This document shows, one piece after another, positions 23,051 to 34,701 of a DNA stretch of 64,000 nucleotides. Made by a program: the position numbers and the translations under genes. Under the pieces are notes generated by a model that ran no database searches, had not been told where the DNA came from, and saw only the letters and a list, made by a program, of their open reading frames with translations. Where the stretch lies: NCBI RefSeq assembly GCF_963855985.1, contig NC_087099.1:10508001-10572000 (forward strand), in the 5' to 3' direction. Source of the DNA: Ostrinia nubilalis (taxonomy: Eukaryota; Arthropoda; Insecta; Lepidoptera; Crambidae). How positions within the stretch are numbered: the first letter of the stretch is position 1; each line of letters starts with the position of its first letter.

Positions 23051-24251
23051 GGCTGCATGTTTATTTTGCAGTATATGCAGTCTAGATGAAGGAGAATGTA
23101 GTCTTATGCAGCGGAATATAAAGTTAAAGGTTTGTATCTACTTGGAAGTCTTAAAGATCATAAAGGCTCATCACCTTTTAATTTTGCTTGGAGTTTGTGA
23201 TTTGAATGTTCTGTAAAATGCCAATGGGTTATATAAGATCACCAAATACACCAACCATTGACACTTTTTTTGAGCTGACTGAAACGCAATTTCCCTTAGA
23301 GTTTTGTTTAGTAAAAGGCGTCAAATGTTGCTCACCACACTTAATTTTCCTTTATTAATTTTTATGCATCTGAAAATCTAGTATAACCTTAAAAGCTTAT
23401 TTGGGTCTTTCAAGGCTAAAAAATAAGGATTATTATTAGAGATTTGGTGCCTACGAATTACGGTGTTAACTACCCAATTGGCACGTCTGACATTTCGACG
23501 AACTCACGCGATCGGCGTAATGTGAAAGCACGGGTTAATTTACAAAGAAGTAACATTTCAAGAATTTCACTGAGCTACTGGAAATAAAATACATTAAAGG
23601 TAGAATTAAAGATACCAACCCGATGCGTCAAAGTGCATGATGCTGTAGTGACCTTTTGTAGGTGGGAAAGGACAACATGCTATAAAGATTGTGAATACGA
23701 AATCCTTAGATGACAGTCATATCAAACTGAAGTACTTTTTTTTTGGGATGGACTGTCCAGTGCCATAATATGGAATGTGTCAGTTGTGTATCAGTTAGTA
23801 ACCTAACAGACATAATTATAAAACGTCTAGATTTCTAACATTAATATTGAAATAAACACGATTAATAAATATTTGACGACCTAATACCTCGCAGCATATG
23901 CAACATAAATCAAGATTTACATCATTATACGACCAAGATGACAATAGTTTAACATTCGATATATCAAACTACCCACGTACGACACTGGGTCTAACATTAT
24001 TTATAAGTAAGCCCCACTTTTTATGAAACAGCTAAATTCGGCGGTCCGTCAGGGCCATATAAATCTTGGCGTATTCGAGGATTACCACAAGAGTAATGAC
24101 TGGACTCCACCTGGTGAGGGCCTGCCATTATTTAGGTATTTGCTCACGCGTTCAGTCCCCGGGACTATGTGTCATTTGCGGTAATGCGTCTTTGAGATAT
24201 TTTTGGTTGGAGGGGATGTGTTTGGGAGGACCATGTGTGGGGACACTAAGT
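23051..24251. other. AT-rich DNA, no gene seen
   Basis: No supported gene or element. A run of T (about 23739-23747) directly precedes GGGATGGACTGTCCAG, which contains a small palindrome; I could not place it in a family. Confidence 0.4.
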
Positions 24252-24490
24252 TCAAACAATATGTAAAGGTATTATTTAAGCAAATTCTACAAGGATCTTG
24301 AGGGTATAAGGATACATAATAGATAGACATAGGCAGTATGACGAATGAATCGCCAGTGCTGGTGTGAAAACAACAAATGTAAAGGTGTTTAATAGGTACG
24401 TAAGCCAATTCTCTCGGATCTTGGGGGTATATGGAAGTACATACCATTGCTCAGGTAGTATGTCAAAGTCGGCCGTGGTGGTGTAAAAAT
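24252..24490. repeat. Degenerate two-unit tandem duplication, about 119 bp per unit
   Basis: Unit 1 (24252-24370) and unit 2 (24371-24490) share, in the same order, an AATATGTAAAGGT-like start, GGATCTTGRGGGTAT, a CAGTATG/TAGTATG block and a GGTGTGAAAA/GGTGTAAAAA end. Divergence is considerable, so the duplication is old. No coding capacity was recognised. Confidence 0.6.
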
Positions 24491-24821
24491 AATATTTAAC
24501 TTTAAAGGGATGAAAGAAGTGAAAGATTATGAAAGATAGTGAGTTTGAGTAAAAAAAAGTGTTAGGAAAGTTTATGTGTACCTATACATATAAAATTTGT
24601 GCTCAAAAAGAAATACGCAACGCAAAAGATTATCAGGCGAGAATGAACAGCTCCTGCTCTTAAGATGTAAGTATTTTTAAAACATTACATTTTAAATATG
24701 CATACGAAATAGCAAAAGTCGTAATTGTTGGTTATTATGATCTGTCATAAAATAATTAAAATTATTCATTCCATCATCCTGATGTTCATTTGTTTAATTT
24801 CTTTGTACCATGGCACGTATC

Positions 24822-25716
24822 TGTCGCAGGCAAATTGTATGATTCCGCATTTTACAAACGGCGTCGTCAGTTTACAAACGCTCGCTGTTATATGAAATGC
24901 CGAAGGCAAATTGGCGACTCGTTTAATTTATAAAATTTCGACTATGATTGTTGCAATAGGGTGACCATCATAAAACACACGTTGGACAAATCAGACTTAA
25001 TTTCAGAAATCAGATAGGTATGTATTCAGGTAAGACAAACCTAAAATACTTGCTATTCCTAAAGTAATTAAAATATTTTCGTAACAAATACAACACTAAA
25101 CTAATTTAAACTATTGACGTACCTATAGGTAGGTACATAAAACTATGACATAAAATAAGTTTCAGTCCTTTAATTAAGTCTTACATTTTAATTATACCTA
25201 GAAGAAGTCTAGAAGACATTACACAATATGTTTTATATCAATAATAGTCCGCAGCAGTCCTCCACCAGTCCGAGCACCAGATTCCATTGTCACCTTAGCG
25301 TTTTTTACGTGCCGGATAACCTCAAAAACTATTTCATTCTTCCATAGCTTTTTCATTGCTCCTATTTGTGAATCGTAAAATATTTTTAATTCACTAAGTA
25401 TATTAAATGTCTTTTTTTGTGAAAAGTCCTTTGAATACGTAGAACTTGCACTGTTTTCTGTATCACAACACCACTACTCGACGCCATTTTTCTTGTTTTG
25501 ATTAGCAGCGCCTCACGTGGTAAGAAAAAGAACTAAATACTTCAATTTGCCGCGGCATTTTGTAAACAGCAATTGAATTGGCTATCAAATGTTTTGGCAT
25601 ATTATAAAGTGCCAAGGCAATTTACATTTTGCCTTCGGCATTTCATAGAACAGCGAGCGTTTGTGAATTGACGACGCCGTTTGTAAAATGCGGAATCATA
25701 CAATTTGCCTGCGACA
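24822..25716. mobile_element. Non-autonomous DNA transposon, 895 bp, about 86-bp TIRs, TATC target duplication
   Basis: The two ends are inverted copies of about 86 bp with only about three mismatches, starting TGTCGCAGGCAAATTGTATG. TATC directly abuts each end (24818-24821 and 25717-25720), a clean 4-bp duplication. The interior is AT-rich and encodes nothing recognisable, so the element would need a transposase in trans. TIRs starting TGT with a 4-bp duplication recall the Ginger superfamily; that is inference from termini only. Confidence 0.85.
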
Positions 25717-25720
25717 TATC

Positions 25721-26741
25721 CATGCCGATGCTCAATTGTTTAAATCTTACTTACCTAGAAGCCTCGTGTTTGTGGTACTAGACTGGTATTTCTTGTATTA
25801 ATTCCATCTGGGTCAGACGTCGGTTCTTATTTATACTAAACAGTTTCAACGTTAACTAGCAAGATTACCCGGGTAACAAAATCCGGTCAAAAATTAAGCC
25901 CGTTTCAGGCCAGTGTTTTATGCAGGAATTAAGGCTGCCATGAAAGCCTTATAATTAACGAGCTAATTAGGAACGTGAGACTCCCGCTTTATTAGGTAGT
26001 CCGGCGTTTCGTGACGCCACGATGTGGTTGATATCGGATTTTGGTACTACTTTAATTAGGTATTTTCATGTTACACCGTTTGTTACGGAGGACGGGATTA
26101 GGGGAAGTGGGCTTCAACTGACAATTTTGGGTTGAAATTGATCCCTTAGTTAGAAGAAAATAAGTCAACTGCCAACGAAATATTTTTTGCATAGTTACGT
26201 GCTTGATATTTTGTAAACAGTACATAGTTCATGTTTTAGAACCTTTAGTACCGCATTTATGACTAAATAGTCTTATATTAAGTCGAAGTGCCAGCTGCCT
26301 TTCTTAGAGTAAAACCCAATTCACTGTGCAAGTACTTTTAAGGATTTTAAATTCTTAGGTTGTGTGATAGATATAAAATACGGAAAACGTGTGGGAAATT
26401 ATGCAGCTCCATAACAGCAATATACTAAAATCGATCATACGTCGTCCTTTTTTGTGTACTACTATAATACCCTGTCCCTCAGTATCTCCAATCAAATTAC
26501 TACGTACCTTATTAATGTAAGATTCATGCTTTACGTCGACAGTGCCAGAGCACAGCTAATATTTAACTCTCAAATTAACTCGTATCAGCGCGATCAGTCT
26601 CATTACGCAGCGCTGACAAATCGCGCCCATCGCTCACTATCTTGCTGCACAATTTGCCAGCAAGATCAATGCGCTGACATTCTTGCGTGCGCGCCGCCAT
26701 ATTTCCAATCGGTGGACATATTGAGTTATCTTAATTAGTGG
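25721..26741. other. AT-rich DNA, no gene seen
   Basis: No coding frame or repeat could be supported. GC is slightly raised around 25980-26110. Confidence 0.45.
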
Positions 26742-26884
26742 GACCCCGCCGCACAGGCGATCCAGTTCAGATAGGGGTCTAGGGTCTTTACTACCGCTTA
26801 GGTTAGGTCTTGATAGTTAGGACACAGACTGATGAAAACATTGCTTGTAAAAGGAATATAGTGGTGGAAACATGATTTTAGGTG
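26742..26884 (+). repeat. Diverged direct repeat flanking an RTE fragment, left copy
   Basis: Starting near GCCGCACAGGCGATCCAGTT, this segment recurs in the same orientation at 27252-27394, on the other side of the RTE fragment. Shared blocks include CTACCGCTTAGGTT and GTCTTGAT; similarity fades toward the end. It could be an old long target duplication or an independent repeat. Confidence 0.6.
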
Positions 26885-26916
26885 TATAATTAAAATTGAT
26901 ATTTCTACAGTTTTGA

Positions 26917-27245
26917 CTCATCATCATCATCATCTCAGCCATAGGACGTCGACTGCTGAACATAGGCCTCCCCCAATGCTTTCCATGTTACCCGGTTGGT
27001 AGCGGCCTGCGTCCAGCGCTTTTCTGCTATCTTTATGATGTCGTCGGTCCACCTTGTGGGTGGACGTCGCACGCTGCATTTTACGGTACGCGGCCTCCAC
27101 ACCAGAACCTTACTGCCCCATCGGCCGTCAGTTCTGCGTACTATGTGCCCTGCCCATTGCCACTTCAGCTTGCTAATCCGTCGGGCTATATCAGAGACTT
27201 TAGTTCGTTTACGGATCTCCTCATTTCTGATCACAGTTTACTGCT
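26917..27245 (-). mobile_element. RTE-type LINE 3' end with (ATG)n tail, minus strand
   Basis: On the minus strand this encodes the last roughly 100 residues of an RTE-class reverse transcriptase: IRNEEIRKRT near the start, KWQWAGHIVRR, RPPTRWTDDI, and a C-terminal ALGEAYVQQSTSYG. It is followed by an ATG-repeat tail (CATCATCAT at 26917-26932 on the plus strand). It is severely 5'-truncated. The frame is open but too short to be functional. Confidence 0.9.
26935..27234 (-). pseudogene. RTE reverse transcriptase C-terminal fragment, 99 codons
   Basis: This is the coding part of the 5'-truncated RTE copy. It lies wholly C-terminal to the reverse transcriptase catalytic motifs, so it has no enzymatic function. 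The conserved W-A-G-H-I and P-T-R-W-T-D-D signatures place it in the RTE group. A Met at the start is fortuitous: the frame simply begins at the truncation. Confidence 0.85.
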
Positions 27246-27251
27246 AGATTT

Positions 27252-27394
27252 CAACACACCGCACAGGCGATCCAGTTCAGTTAGGGGTAGGGTCTACTAC
27301 CGCTTAGGTTCATGTCTTGATGCACAGGTATGGTAAAGACACAGGCTAGTATTACATATAAAACGAATATGAATTGTAGTGGCGAAAACATTAT
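27252..27394 (+). repeat. Diverged direct repeat flanking an RTE fragment, right copy
   Basis: This is the partner of 26742-26884. The first roughly 85 bp align well (CCGCACAGGCGATCCAGTTC, then GGGTCTACTACCGCTTAGG). The second half aligns only in patches (GACACAGRCT, GTAGTGGCGAAAACAT versus ATAGTGGTGGAAACAT). Confidence 0.6.
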
Positions 27395-27409
27395 TATACT
27401 TTGTCTATA

Positions 27410-27510
27410 CAAGGTGGAATTTTGTAGAGCCACTTGAAGGGAAAGCACTCTTAATAGTTAATACTGTAGATAGAAAACATTCCTGTATTTTTAAAAGAAG
27501 ACAGAAGGTT
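27410..27510 (+). mobile_element. Solo end of the CAGGRTGGAATTTTG element
   Basis: After TA the sequence reads CAAGGTGGAATTTTGTAGAG, continuing through GGGAAAGCACTCTTAATA and AACATTCCTGTATTTTT. This matches the left arm of the complete element at 27916-28382. No partner arm is found before 27916, so it is a solo terminus or deletion derivative. Confidence 0.65.
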
Positions 27511-27915
27511 TTTGATAACTTACTATTGTGGTTTATGGCAGTATTAATCTAATCGGTAGCTAGTTGATTGATCAATCAGTATTATGTAAATACAACTATA
27601 ATTACATAGTGACAACTATCGATCTACCTAACCGAATTAATCTCACTCGCCGCCTTCACAATTCTATTCCGTGCTCAATCATTGCCCATGTCAAACCTGT
27701 CAAACAGTTCTCGAATAAATTCCCGACGATTTATGAACAAATATAAATAACGAAATCGGATATTATTAGCAATATTGTGGAATACTAACGCTGTACACTC
27801 AACAACACATTTATTCATATTTTACAACAACATAAAGGTGCGTCACTATTTTAGCCTGATGTACCTACCGTCTAACGCTGTACCTGTACAGTCAACGTCA
27901 AAAAGTCTAAATATA

Positions 27916-28382
27916 CAGGATGGAATTTTGTATTGCAATCTGGAGGGAAAGTACTCTTAATACTTTAGATAGAAAAATTTACTGAAAGAAAACATTCCTT
28001 TATTTTTGAAAAGAAAGAGAACTGCATTCATAGATTTTCGATTTTTTTTCGAAAATTCATTACCATACCATACAATTTTCTGTAAATAATTAAGATAATT
28101 TAAGATTTCATGGTTTTCCTTTCATTTGATTTATCAAGTTTGTTAGAGAGATTTCATCCTTAACAAACACCCTATACGACCGATGCAATAAAAATACAGG
28201 GTGTAATTTTTAACAGATTTTAGTTGGTTCGATTCCCGGGTGTAGCAAGCAAATTTTTGGAAATCTTTGAATGCAGTTCTATTTCTTGTCAAAAATAAAG
28301 GAATGTTTTATTTGTGAAAATTATTCTATCTACAATATTAAGAGTACTTTCCCTCCAGGTGGCATTACAAAATTCCACCCTG
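27916..28382. mobile_element. Foldback DNA element, 467 bp, TA-flanked
   Basis: The left arm begins CAGGATGGAATTTTGTATTG and the right arm is its reverse complement (ending CAAAATTCCACCCTG). Each is bounded by TA. The arms run over about 110 bp, sharing GGAGGGAAAGTACTCTTAAT and ACATTCCTTTATTTTTG. The middle includes a T-loop-like GGTTCGATTCCCGGG and a CAGGGTGT motif, so a further insertion is possible. Tc1/mariner-type mobilisation is inferred from TA and the CAGG ends. Confidence 0.8.
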
Positions 28383-28386
28383 TATA

Positions 28387-28582
28387 ACTCAAAGCTGACT
28401 GACTGACTGACTGACATAGTGATCTATCAACGCACAGCCCAAACCACTGGACGGATCGGGCTGAAATTTGGCATGAATGTACATGTTATGATATAGGCTA
28501 AGAAACGATTTTACGAAACTCCACTCCTAAGAGGGTAAAACGGGATCCACGCGTACGAAGTCGCGGGCGGCCGCTGGTTCGC
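28387..28582 (+). mobile_element. Degenerate interspersed repeat preceded by (GACT)n
   Basis: A short GACT microsatellite (about 28392-28412) leads into a segment with CCACTGGACGGATCGGGCTG, TTTGGCATGAATGTACATG and a GC-rich end GAAGTCGCGGGCGGCCGCT. I recognise this arrangement as a widespread lepidopteran interspersed repeat from memory, but I cannot assign it to a class. Confidence 0.5.
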
Positions 28583-29576
28583 TTATGTCTTTAAGGTTGT
28601 GTTGTCAACAATTATAGGTATCAAACAGGATGCGTTCAGAAATATATTAAATAATATCGCGGTTTTATAGATAAGTTAACAACTTTATATTGACGGTTCG
28701 AAGTTCGCCGGGACAGCTAGCTACATAAATCGTCCGCGTCGACTCCCGCGCAGCGCGGACATGCGCGGATCGTGCGCGCTCAGATAAGATAAACGCGCCA
28801 GTCCCGCCGCGATGGCTAATTAAGTCTTTAACTTCGCTATGCTTTTATAGACCTTTAAGACTAGTATATGCTCTTATAGACTTTTAATACGAGCATATGC
28901 TCTTATAGAGCTTTAATAGTTCGCGGACAAAAATTTATGTTGGATAAAATTCTCGGAGCTTCGTGAAGGTATGGAAATGTGGTACACGCAGTTTGTATGG
29001 TTATCTATGCTAGCGCTCTAGATAGAGCAATTTTATACAATGAAAAATTTATAAGGTCTTCCTTAGGATCAGCAACGTCTAAAATGTTTGTTGTAAGAGT
29101 GTAGCATGTATTACAATATTTACAATCAATAAGGCTAGGTCTGCTGGAATTATTTTGCCTTCTACTTAATACTCCATTTGATCGAATTAAGGGGCCAGCC
29201 CTCTCCTGAAAAAATACCCTAGATACACTTTTGCATAGAAGGAGTACCAAGACACTTCGTTCAATTTCTACCTCGTTACATTGAATAGAGCCCCTAAAAC
29301 AATAATTTTCTTTCAGCAATAAAGCTCTAGAACTTGCCTTAGGCTCGCAGGTAGCCTATCATTACCAAGTGTCACTCGTCATTAATTATGTTGCTATCAA
29401 CGCAGTGTGCTCCAAGATTTATGTTCGCTGACAAATGCCGAACCGTTTATCAACTGAACAGATCGATCTTTGATAATGATCCTCGATAAGTGAACTTAGC
29501 TACGTACACAGAGGCAGAGATAATATGTTGCCACTAATCAATTTCTAATGAGCTTTCAAAAATAGACTCTGTATAT
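28583..29576. other. No gene seen; short local repeat near 28840-28920
   Basis: Between 28838 and 28915 a motif like ATGCTCTTATAGACTTTAA recurs three times at intervals of about 30-35 bp (the first copy diverged). A GC-rich patch lies at 28730-28815. No supported coding sequence. Confidence 0.45.
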
Positions 29577-30494
29577 AGTTCGGTATATTGTACCGCCGGG
29601 TAAATTGTACCACCCTCATATTTCGTAAAGTATTTATTGAATGTCTGTAATTGCAACACCCAGCGATACACAACTAAAATCAATTAATATCAGCCATGTG
29701 GTTTTTGCCGTGACAACAAATACGTGTGTTTTATTTTGAAAAGTATTTTTTCATTGTTTTCAAGTAACTTTTGACAATACATGTTTAGATTGTAATTTTG
29801 TTAAATTTAATCACAGGGTGTTTCTAATATATTATTTAGAAGCGTAAATTAGTGTGGATTACAATTATTTGAAACATTTTTCGGTATTCATAAGCTATAT
29901 TTTTTACCGATTTTTTAAAAGCGCTATCACCTAGTCGGCTAAGTTGTACCACATCAAACTGTATGGAACTCAACCAAAGGATTTTGAATTTTTTTTTAGT
30001 AAATCATATTTTGAAGTTACAATAGCGTAGTTATGTTTGACTAACAATAAATGAAAGCAAAAGACTGGCAAAGTAGATTAGACGATAATTGGAATTACAA
30101 AACTTGTACTCAAAATCGTGATAACGTGTAAAACAATATCGATTGTCTATGTTATTAACTACTGTTCCTTTTCGTTTCCTAATTTGTTAAGAATGTATCG
30201 TATAATATTTTGCCATAGTTTTTTTATAGGCTTGAAATTTATTGAAATCCAATTTAGTAACCCTGTGGTACAAATTATCGAACCGGTTGGCTAAATTGGA
30301 CCGAAGCTCTGAACTCGTACTTTGTTGATTTGTGCTAAATATACAACAATCATGTTAATTAATACTTATGAAATAGTAAGTTGAATAATGTATCTTTTAT
30401 TATAATATACCATGGACATTAGCAAAAACAAAAGAAAACTATGTGTAAAATGGGTTTGAAAAAAACTGGTCCAAATTAGCGGACTCTCCCTTAT
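29577..30494 (+). mobile_element. Non-autonomous element of about 920 bp, copy 1
   Basis: This 918-bp block is nearly identical, in the same orientation, to 53803-54732. The ends are imperfectly inverted: AGTTCGGTATATTGTACC on the left, and GGTCCAAATTAGCGGACT near the right, followed by a shared CTCCCTTAT. The motif GGYWAAATTGKACC, or its complement, is repeated at both ends and internally (about 29598, 29937, 30267, 30285, 30468), as expected for transposase-binding sites. No protein is encoded. I could not define a target duplication, so the superfamily is open. Confidence 0.85.
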
Positions 30495-32859
30495 TATGTA
30501 TGGCAGTACCTACATAACTATGAAGTCACGTCTTGTTTGTCACTAACAAAACAACAAATTGACTATTTGTCGATTTCAAAGCCATGGAGAAGTTGTACCT
30601 TAAAAGTACTATCCGAAGTAGAGCAAAAACGTTTAGCATTTCTTATGCAAAGTGACAAGAATTATTAAAAAAGAACCAGTTAAAAAAACTGTAACTAAAG
30701 TAAGGTTTGTTTAAAAGCCGACAGGAATATCTACAAAAGCTCTATTAACAGATTCGCAAAACCCGTCATAAAGGTGAGCACAAACAAAAGAATGAACAAT
30801 AAACGCCGTGAAGTTTAAAAAGCAATAACAATGATACGAAAATCACTGTTTACGTTGTGCGCAGTGACAGCCCGCAGAACCGACCGCGGGTAGACAACAG
30901 TCTCGGCGCTGTCATAAATGCATGATTTACGCAATTATCTTGCAAAGACGACGATAAATTACACTTCCACAACACTATCTTACAAGCTTTTATGAACTTA
31001 AAACAAAAGTGCCCAACTCAATTTTGAGACTTATCACCACGCGTTAAGAATCTACATTCAAAACAGTGTGGTTTTAAGATGCAAGGCTGAGTTGCAAAGG
31101 TGCAAACTCTGATTATTCACAGATATTGTCAGACCGCACCACCCGCTATCCTAAGGTAAAGAAATTCTTCATGTTTCAAGCATTTTTATCATTCACAAAA
31201 GCCTACTTTTTGCGCATTAACACTAGAGTACACGCGCGGACTACTATAGTAGACCAGGGTAACATTTTACGCTATAACTTTTTGAAAACTTGGGCCAGAG
31301 AGCTGGTATTCCAGGAAAGCCTCGTTTACTAAATTTGTCAGTAAGCCAGTAAAGCTTGGGTCGCTAGAGTCTGCGCACTTTTCTAAAATTGGCCGTCAAA
31401 ACTGCGGGTCTAGTCAAAAGCCCGAAATCACTCGACAAAAAAATTATGAAAGACTTGTAACAAATGGATTTACACCGTGTATCAGGCAGTAGAAAGTCAT
31501 GAATACTATGATAGATAAAAAACTAATCATATTTTTTCAGTCAATTTTTTTTTTGTTAACATTGGTCTCAAAGTGCAATTTTGGTCCAAAAAATTTACAA
31601 GTTTTAAATCTGTTTATAATGTTTGATCCCAAATAGTTATATAAAAAAACTTTGATTATAAAATAACTATAACAAACACTTTTATCATTTCCATAGTAAT
31701 TTTATTCATAAATTGCTTATAAACTGATTTACAGTGATTTTAAATTGGCTTACCAGAGTAGGCCGCGCGTGTATTCGTGTAAAAAAAGGAGCGCGTGTAC
31801 TGCAGTGTTAAAATGCAAGGTGAATTTAAAAAGTACGGTCATAACAGCCACTAAATCAATGCCTGGTTCTGGATACCCTTCGTACATGGTCTTAAATTTA
31901 AATATGTTTGAATAATTATTATGGACCAGTACAGTACGAATTTTTAATCGTGTCCTTAGGTAGGTTAGTACTTTGAAATTTTTATCGTCCTTTGAATCGA
32001 ATCAAATTTTAATATAAGATGCGTTTTTATGAAAAGCACAGGTATACCAATACAAATCAACAGAGAATGCATTACTTACTTACAATGATAATGATAATAT
32101 TTAGTCAATATATGAAAAATGTAAGGAAAATTTTTAACAAGTAACAAGTAATACCACTTTTCTTCGGACATGAGATTGGGCCCTAAAACACCCCCAATTC
32201 ACACATTTCGTCTACTATCAAAAATTCATTAATTTAAGATAAAGTGGTCCGGATTGGTTTAACATACGAATTTTGGTAACAGAAGTGCAATCGAAACCAA
32301 ATAAAAAATTGCAGTTCCATTATCTCGGGACCATAACTAATATGGCCGCAAATTGGAACGTATCGAACTAAAACATTAGCCGTGGACAGCGTTAATGAAA
32401 ACATGTTGTTTTTAAAGCAGCTTATTAAACAATGAATAATGATCCAACGCATTACACACAATAATAAACGTTCGAAAATAATACGGAACCAGCCATTAAT
32501 GGAAGCACGTAAAATCCATTTGCCGCTTTCATTTCAATTTTATTTAATTAAGGCTTATGCGGTGTGTTGGCGCGGATTAACGAATCTGCTGTTTATTTAC
32601 TAGTGTTTTTACTAAAAATTTATTGTTAGACGCCGGTAGATCTATTCCCATAAATAAAACACTGCATACTCAACTTTCACATTATATTGCCATAATTTAG
32701 ATACAATTCATCACTTAGCACAAAAGCGCGCGGAGTCGTATCCGCGCGTCCCTCTATTCTGACGTTTGATTCTAGTGATACCGCTATTTTAACGTTTTAG
32801 ATTTTTCACAATTAACATTATAAACTTATGAATGAGTGAAGTATGTTTACCGCTTACCG
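30495..32859. other. AT-rich DNA, no gene seen
   Basis: No credible coding frame. A fragment GGCTGAGTTGCA at about 31086 resembles the end of the recurrent MITE family but has no partner. A perfect 8-bp hairpin CGCGCGGA/TCCGCGCG lies at 32727-32748. Confidence 0.45.
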
Positions 32860-33024
32860 CCACGTTGTACGTCCACCCACAAGGTGGACCGACGACATCA
32901 TAAAGGTAGCAGGAAGGCGCTGGACGCAGGCCGCTACCAACCGGGCAACATGGAAAGCATTGGGGGAGGCCAATGTTCAGCAGTGGACGTCCTGTGGCTG
33001 AGATGATGATGATGATGATGATGT
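32860..33024 (+). mobile_element. RTE-type LINE 3' end with (ATG)n tail, plus strand
   Basis: The plus-strand frame encodes the last roughly 45 residues of an RTE reverse transcriptase (RPPTRWTDDIIKVAG, then WKALGEANVQQWTSCG). It stops at TGA 32999-33001 and runs into an ATG-repeat tail. It belongs to the same family as the copies at 26917 and 42312 and is strongly 5'-truncated. Confidence 0.88.
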
Positions 33025-34572
33025 TAAAAATGTTTAAGAGCTCTAAGGCAGTAAATGTATGTAGTTACTACTAATCACAAATAAATAAATCCTTTTAAAA
33101 TATGTATTTATTGCTTAGTGTAACTAAAACACTTAATTAAGAAAGGTTTATTACATCAATCGAAGCAGCTCTTAATTTATTGTTTACATTTCAATTATAC
33201 TCAAAACTCATACATTGTACTAACTTAAAATTAACAACTTCTAAGCTGCAAATCATTTTTCTCATATTTAACTTTTGCATTATGTATGAATAGTTACTAG
33301 AAGCAAGGTTAAATTAACTGTTTTGTATTAACCAGAATCGAAAGTAAAATTCACCGTAACACATTAACATGCGTCGTCTGGAGTCGCGTAAATTACGCAA
33401 TTATCATGTGTACAGACGACCACGTCAGACTGATTTTTTGTTGCAAAATAGAACTTAATACAAGAGCATAAGATGCCTCTGTTTAACTTAATGTGTTGTC
33501 GATTGTACGTACCTACATGTGAATACAAAACACATTAGGTACTTTTTTAATTTTGTTTGTCGTTGTTTTATCAGCAGGAAAATAATTTGAGATTTCCTGG
33601 TTTAATACCTTCTACTGTCAAAGCTATCTATCTAGGTAGGTGTGACCGACATACAAATAAGTATGTAGCTAGAAATTCAGTTGACTTAGATAAAAATAAA
33701 ATAAATTTTATTTTTCGATTGATTAGACACATAGATCCTGAATTTTTGCTCGGTTAACTTGTGGTGCCATCTTATTAAAATAATGACATCATCAACAATC
33801 TATATTAATACTTATTAAATAATTCAAAATTATTAATATTTTCAAAACATATCCAGCCACTTCCACAAGATCCCTATCTACGCCTATGACTGGCACATTC
33901 GGGATTACGTCATCGGCGCCAGCGCAGTCCGGTAATTACGAAGCGGTGCGCGTGTGCGATACGTGACCGATCAAGTGTCAATACGATCGGATATCTAAAT
34001 CTATACGTGTTGCCTACCGCAGAGTTCGCGGATCCACAAAAAGTGATGCGATGTTGATGGATTTATTGAGGGAATTTCGTTTCAATCGGAATTCTTATCT
34101 CTGTAAACACTTTTCCATTAAATATGCAATGGACACGTTTCGTATTTGTTTATTTTTTCCCAGTTTTTTTATTCGATAAGTCAGGAATTATTCAAATTCG
34201 TTTATTTTGCAAGTAGGCTTATAAAAATCTCTTTTATCATCAGTATTACTTTAACCCTACTACTGCTCCGGGACAACACATTTGTGGGCCCATTGGCCAG
34301 TGCTGAGAAGCAGCGCAAGAAACTCAGTTATTATTGTCAGCCTCTTTCTCAAGGGTTTACAAAGGTTTTCATCATAGCTCTTCTTGAAAAAGGGAAGATA
34401 TCAGGAGGTAGCGAATTCTAGTCTCTACCTGTTTGCAATATAAAAGAGTTAGCAAAAGGCTTTATGTAGGCAGGTGGAAGTTTGAAACACTGTAGTCTTA
34501 TAATTTCCTAAATATATGAGCATAAGTCAGATACCCAAGTCGGCTTAGAAGTCTGATATCAAACACCACAAA
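33025..34572. other. Mostly featureless; possible repeat at 34262-34340
   Basis: A nested inverted repeat, GTCGTCTG/CAGACGAC (33373-33420), encloses GCGTAAATTACGC. The segment around 34290-34330 (CAGTGCTGAGAAGCAGCGCA, then AGAAACTCAG) resembles a block common in lepidopteran interspersed repeats as I recall them; it is too short to classify. Confidence 0.35.
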
Positions 34573-34575
34573 TTA

Positions 34576-34698
34576 TGGTGCGTCCAAACTGGGCGAATGG
34601 GCTCGCGCGGCAAAATCGACATCCAGCTCACTCAAGAGCAGGGTGAGCAGGATGACCAGGGTGCCGCGCGAGCCCGTTCGCCCAATGTGGACGCACCA
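34576..34698. mobile_element. MITE, 123 bp, 36-bp TIRs, TTA target duplication
   Basis: The ends are TGGTGCGTCCAAACTGGGCG and its near-perfect complement, continuing to GGGCTCGCGCGGC (36 bp, about three mismatches). TTA abuts both ends (34573-34575 and 34699-34701). It is GC-rich compared with its surroundings and non-coding. The TWA duplication suggests PIF/Harbinger-type mobilisation. Confidence 0.87.
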
Positions 34699-34701
34699 TT
34701 A

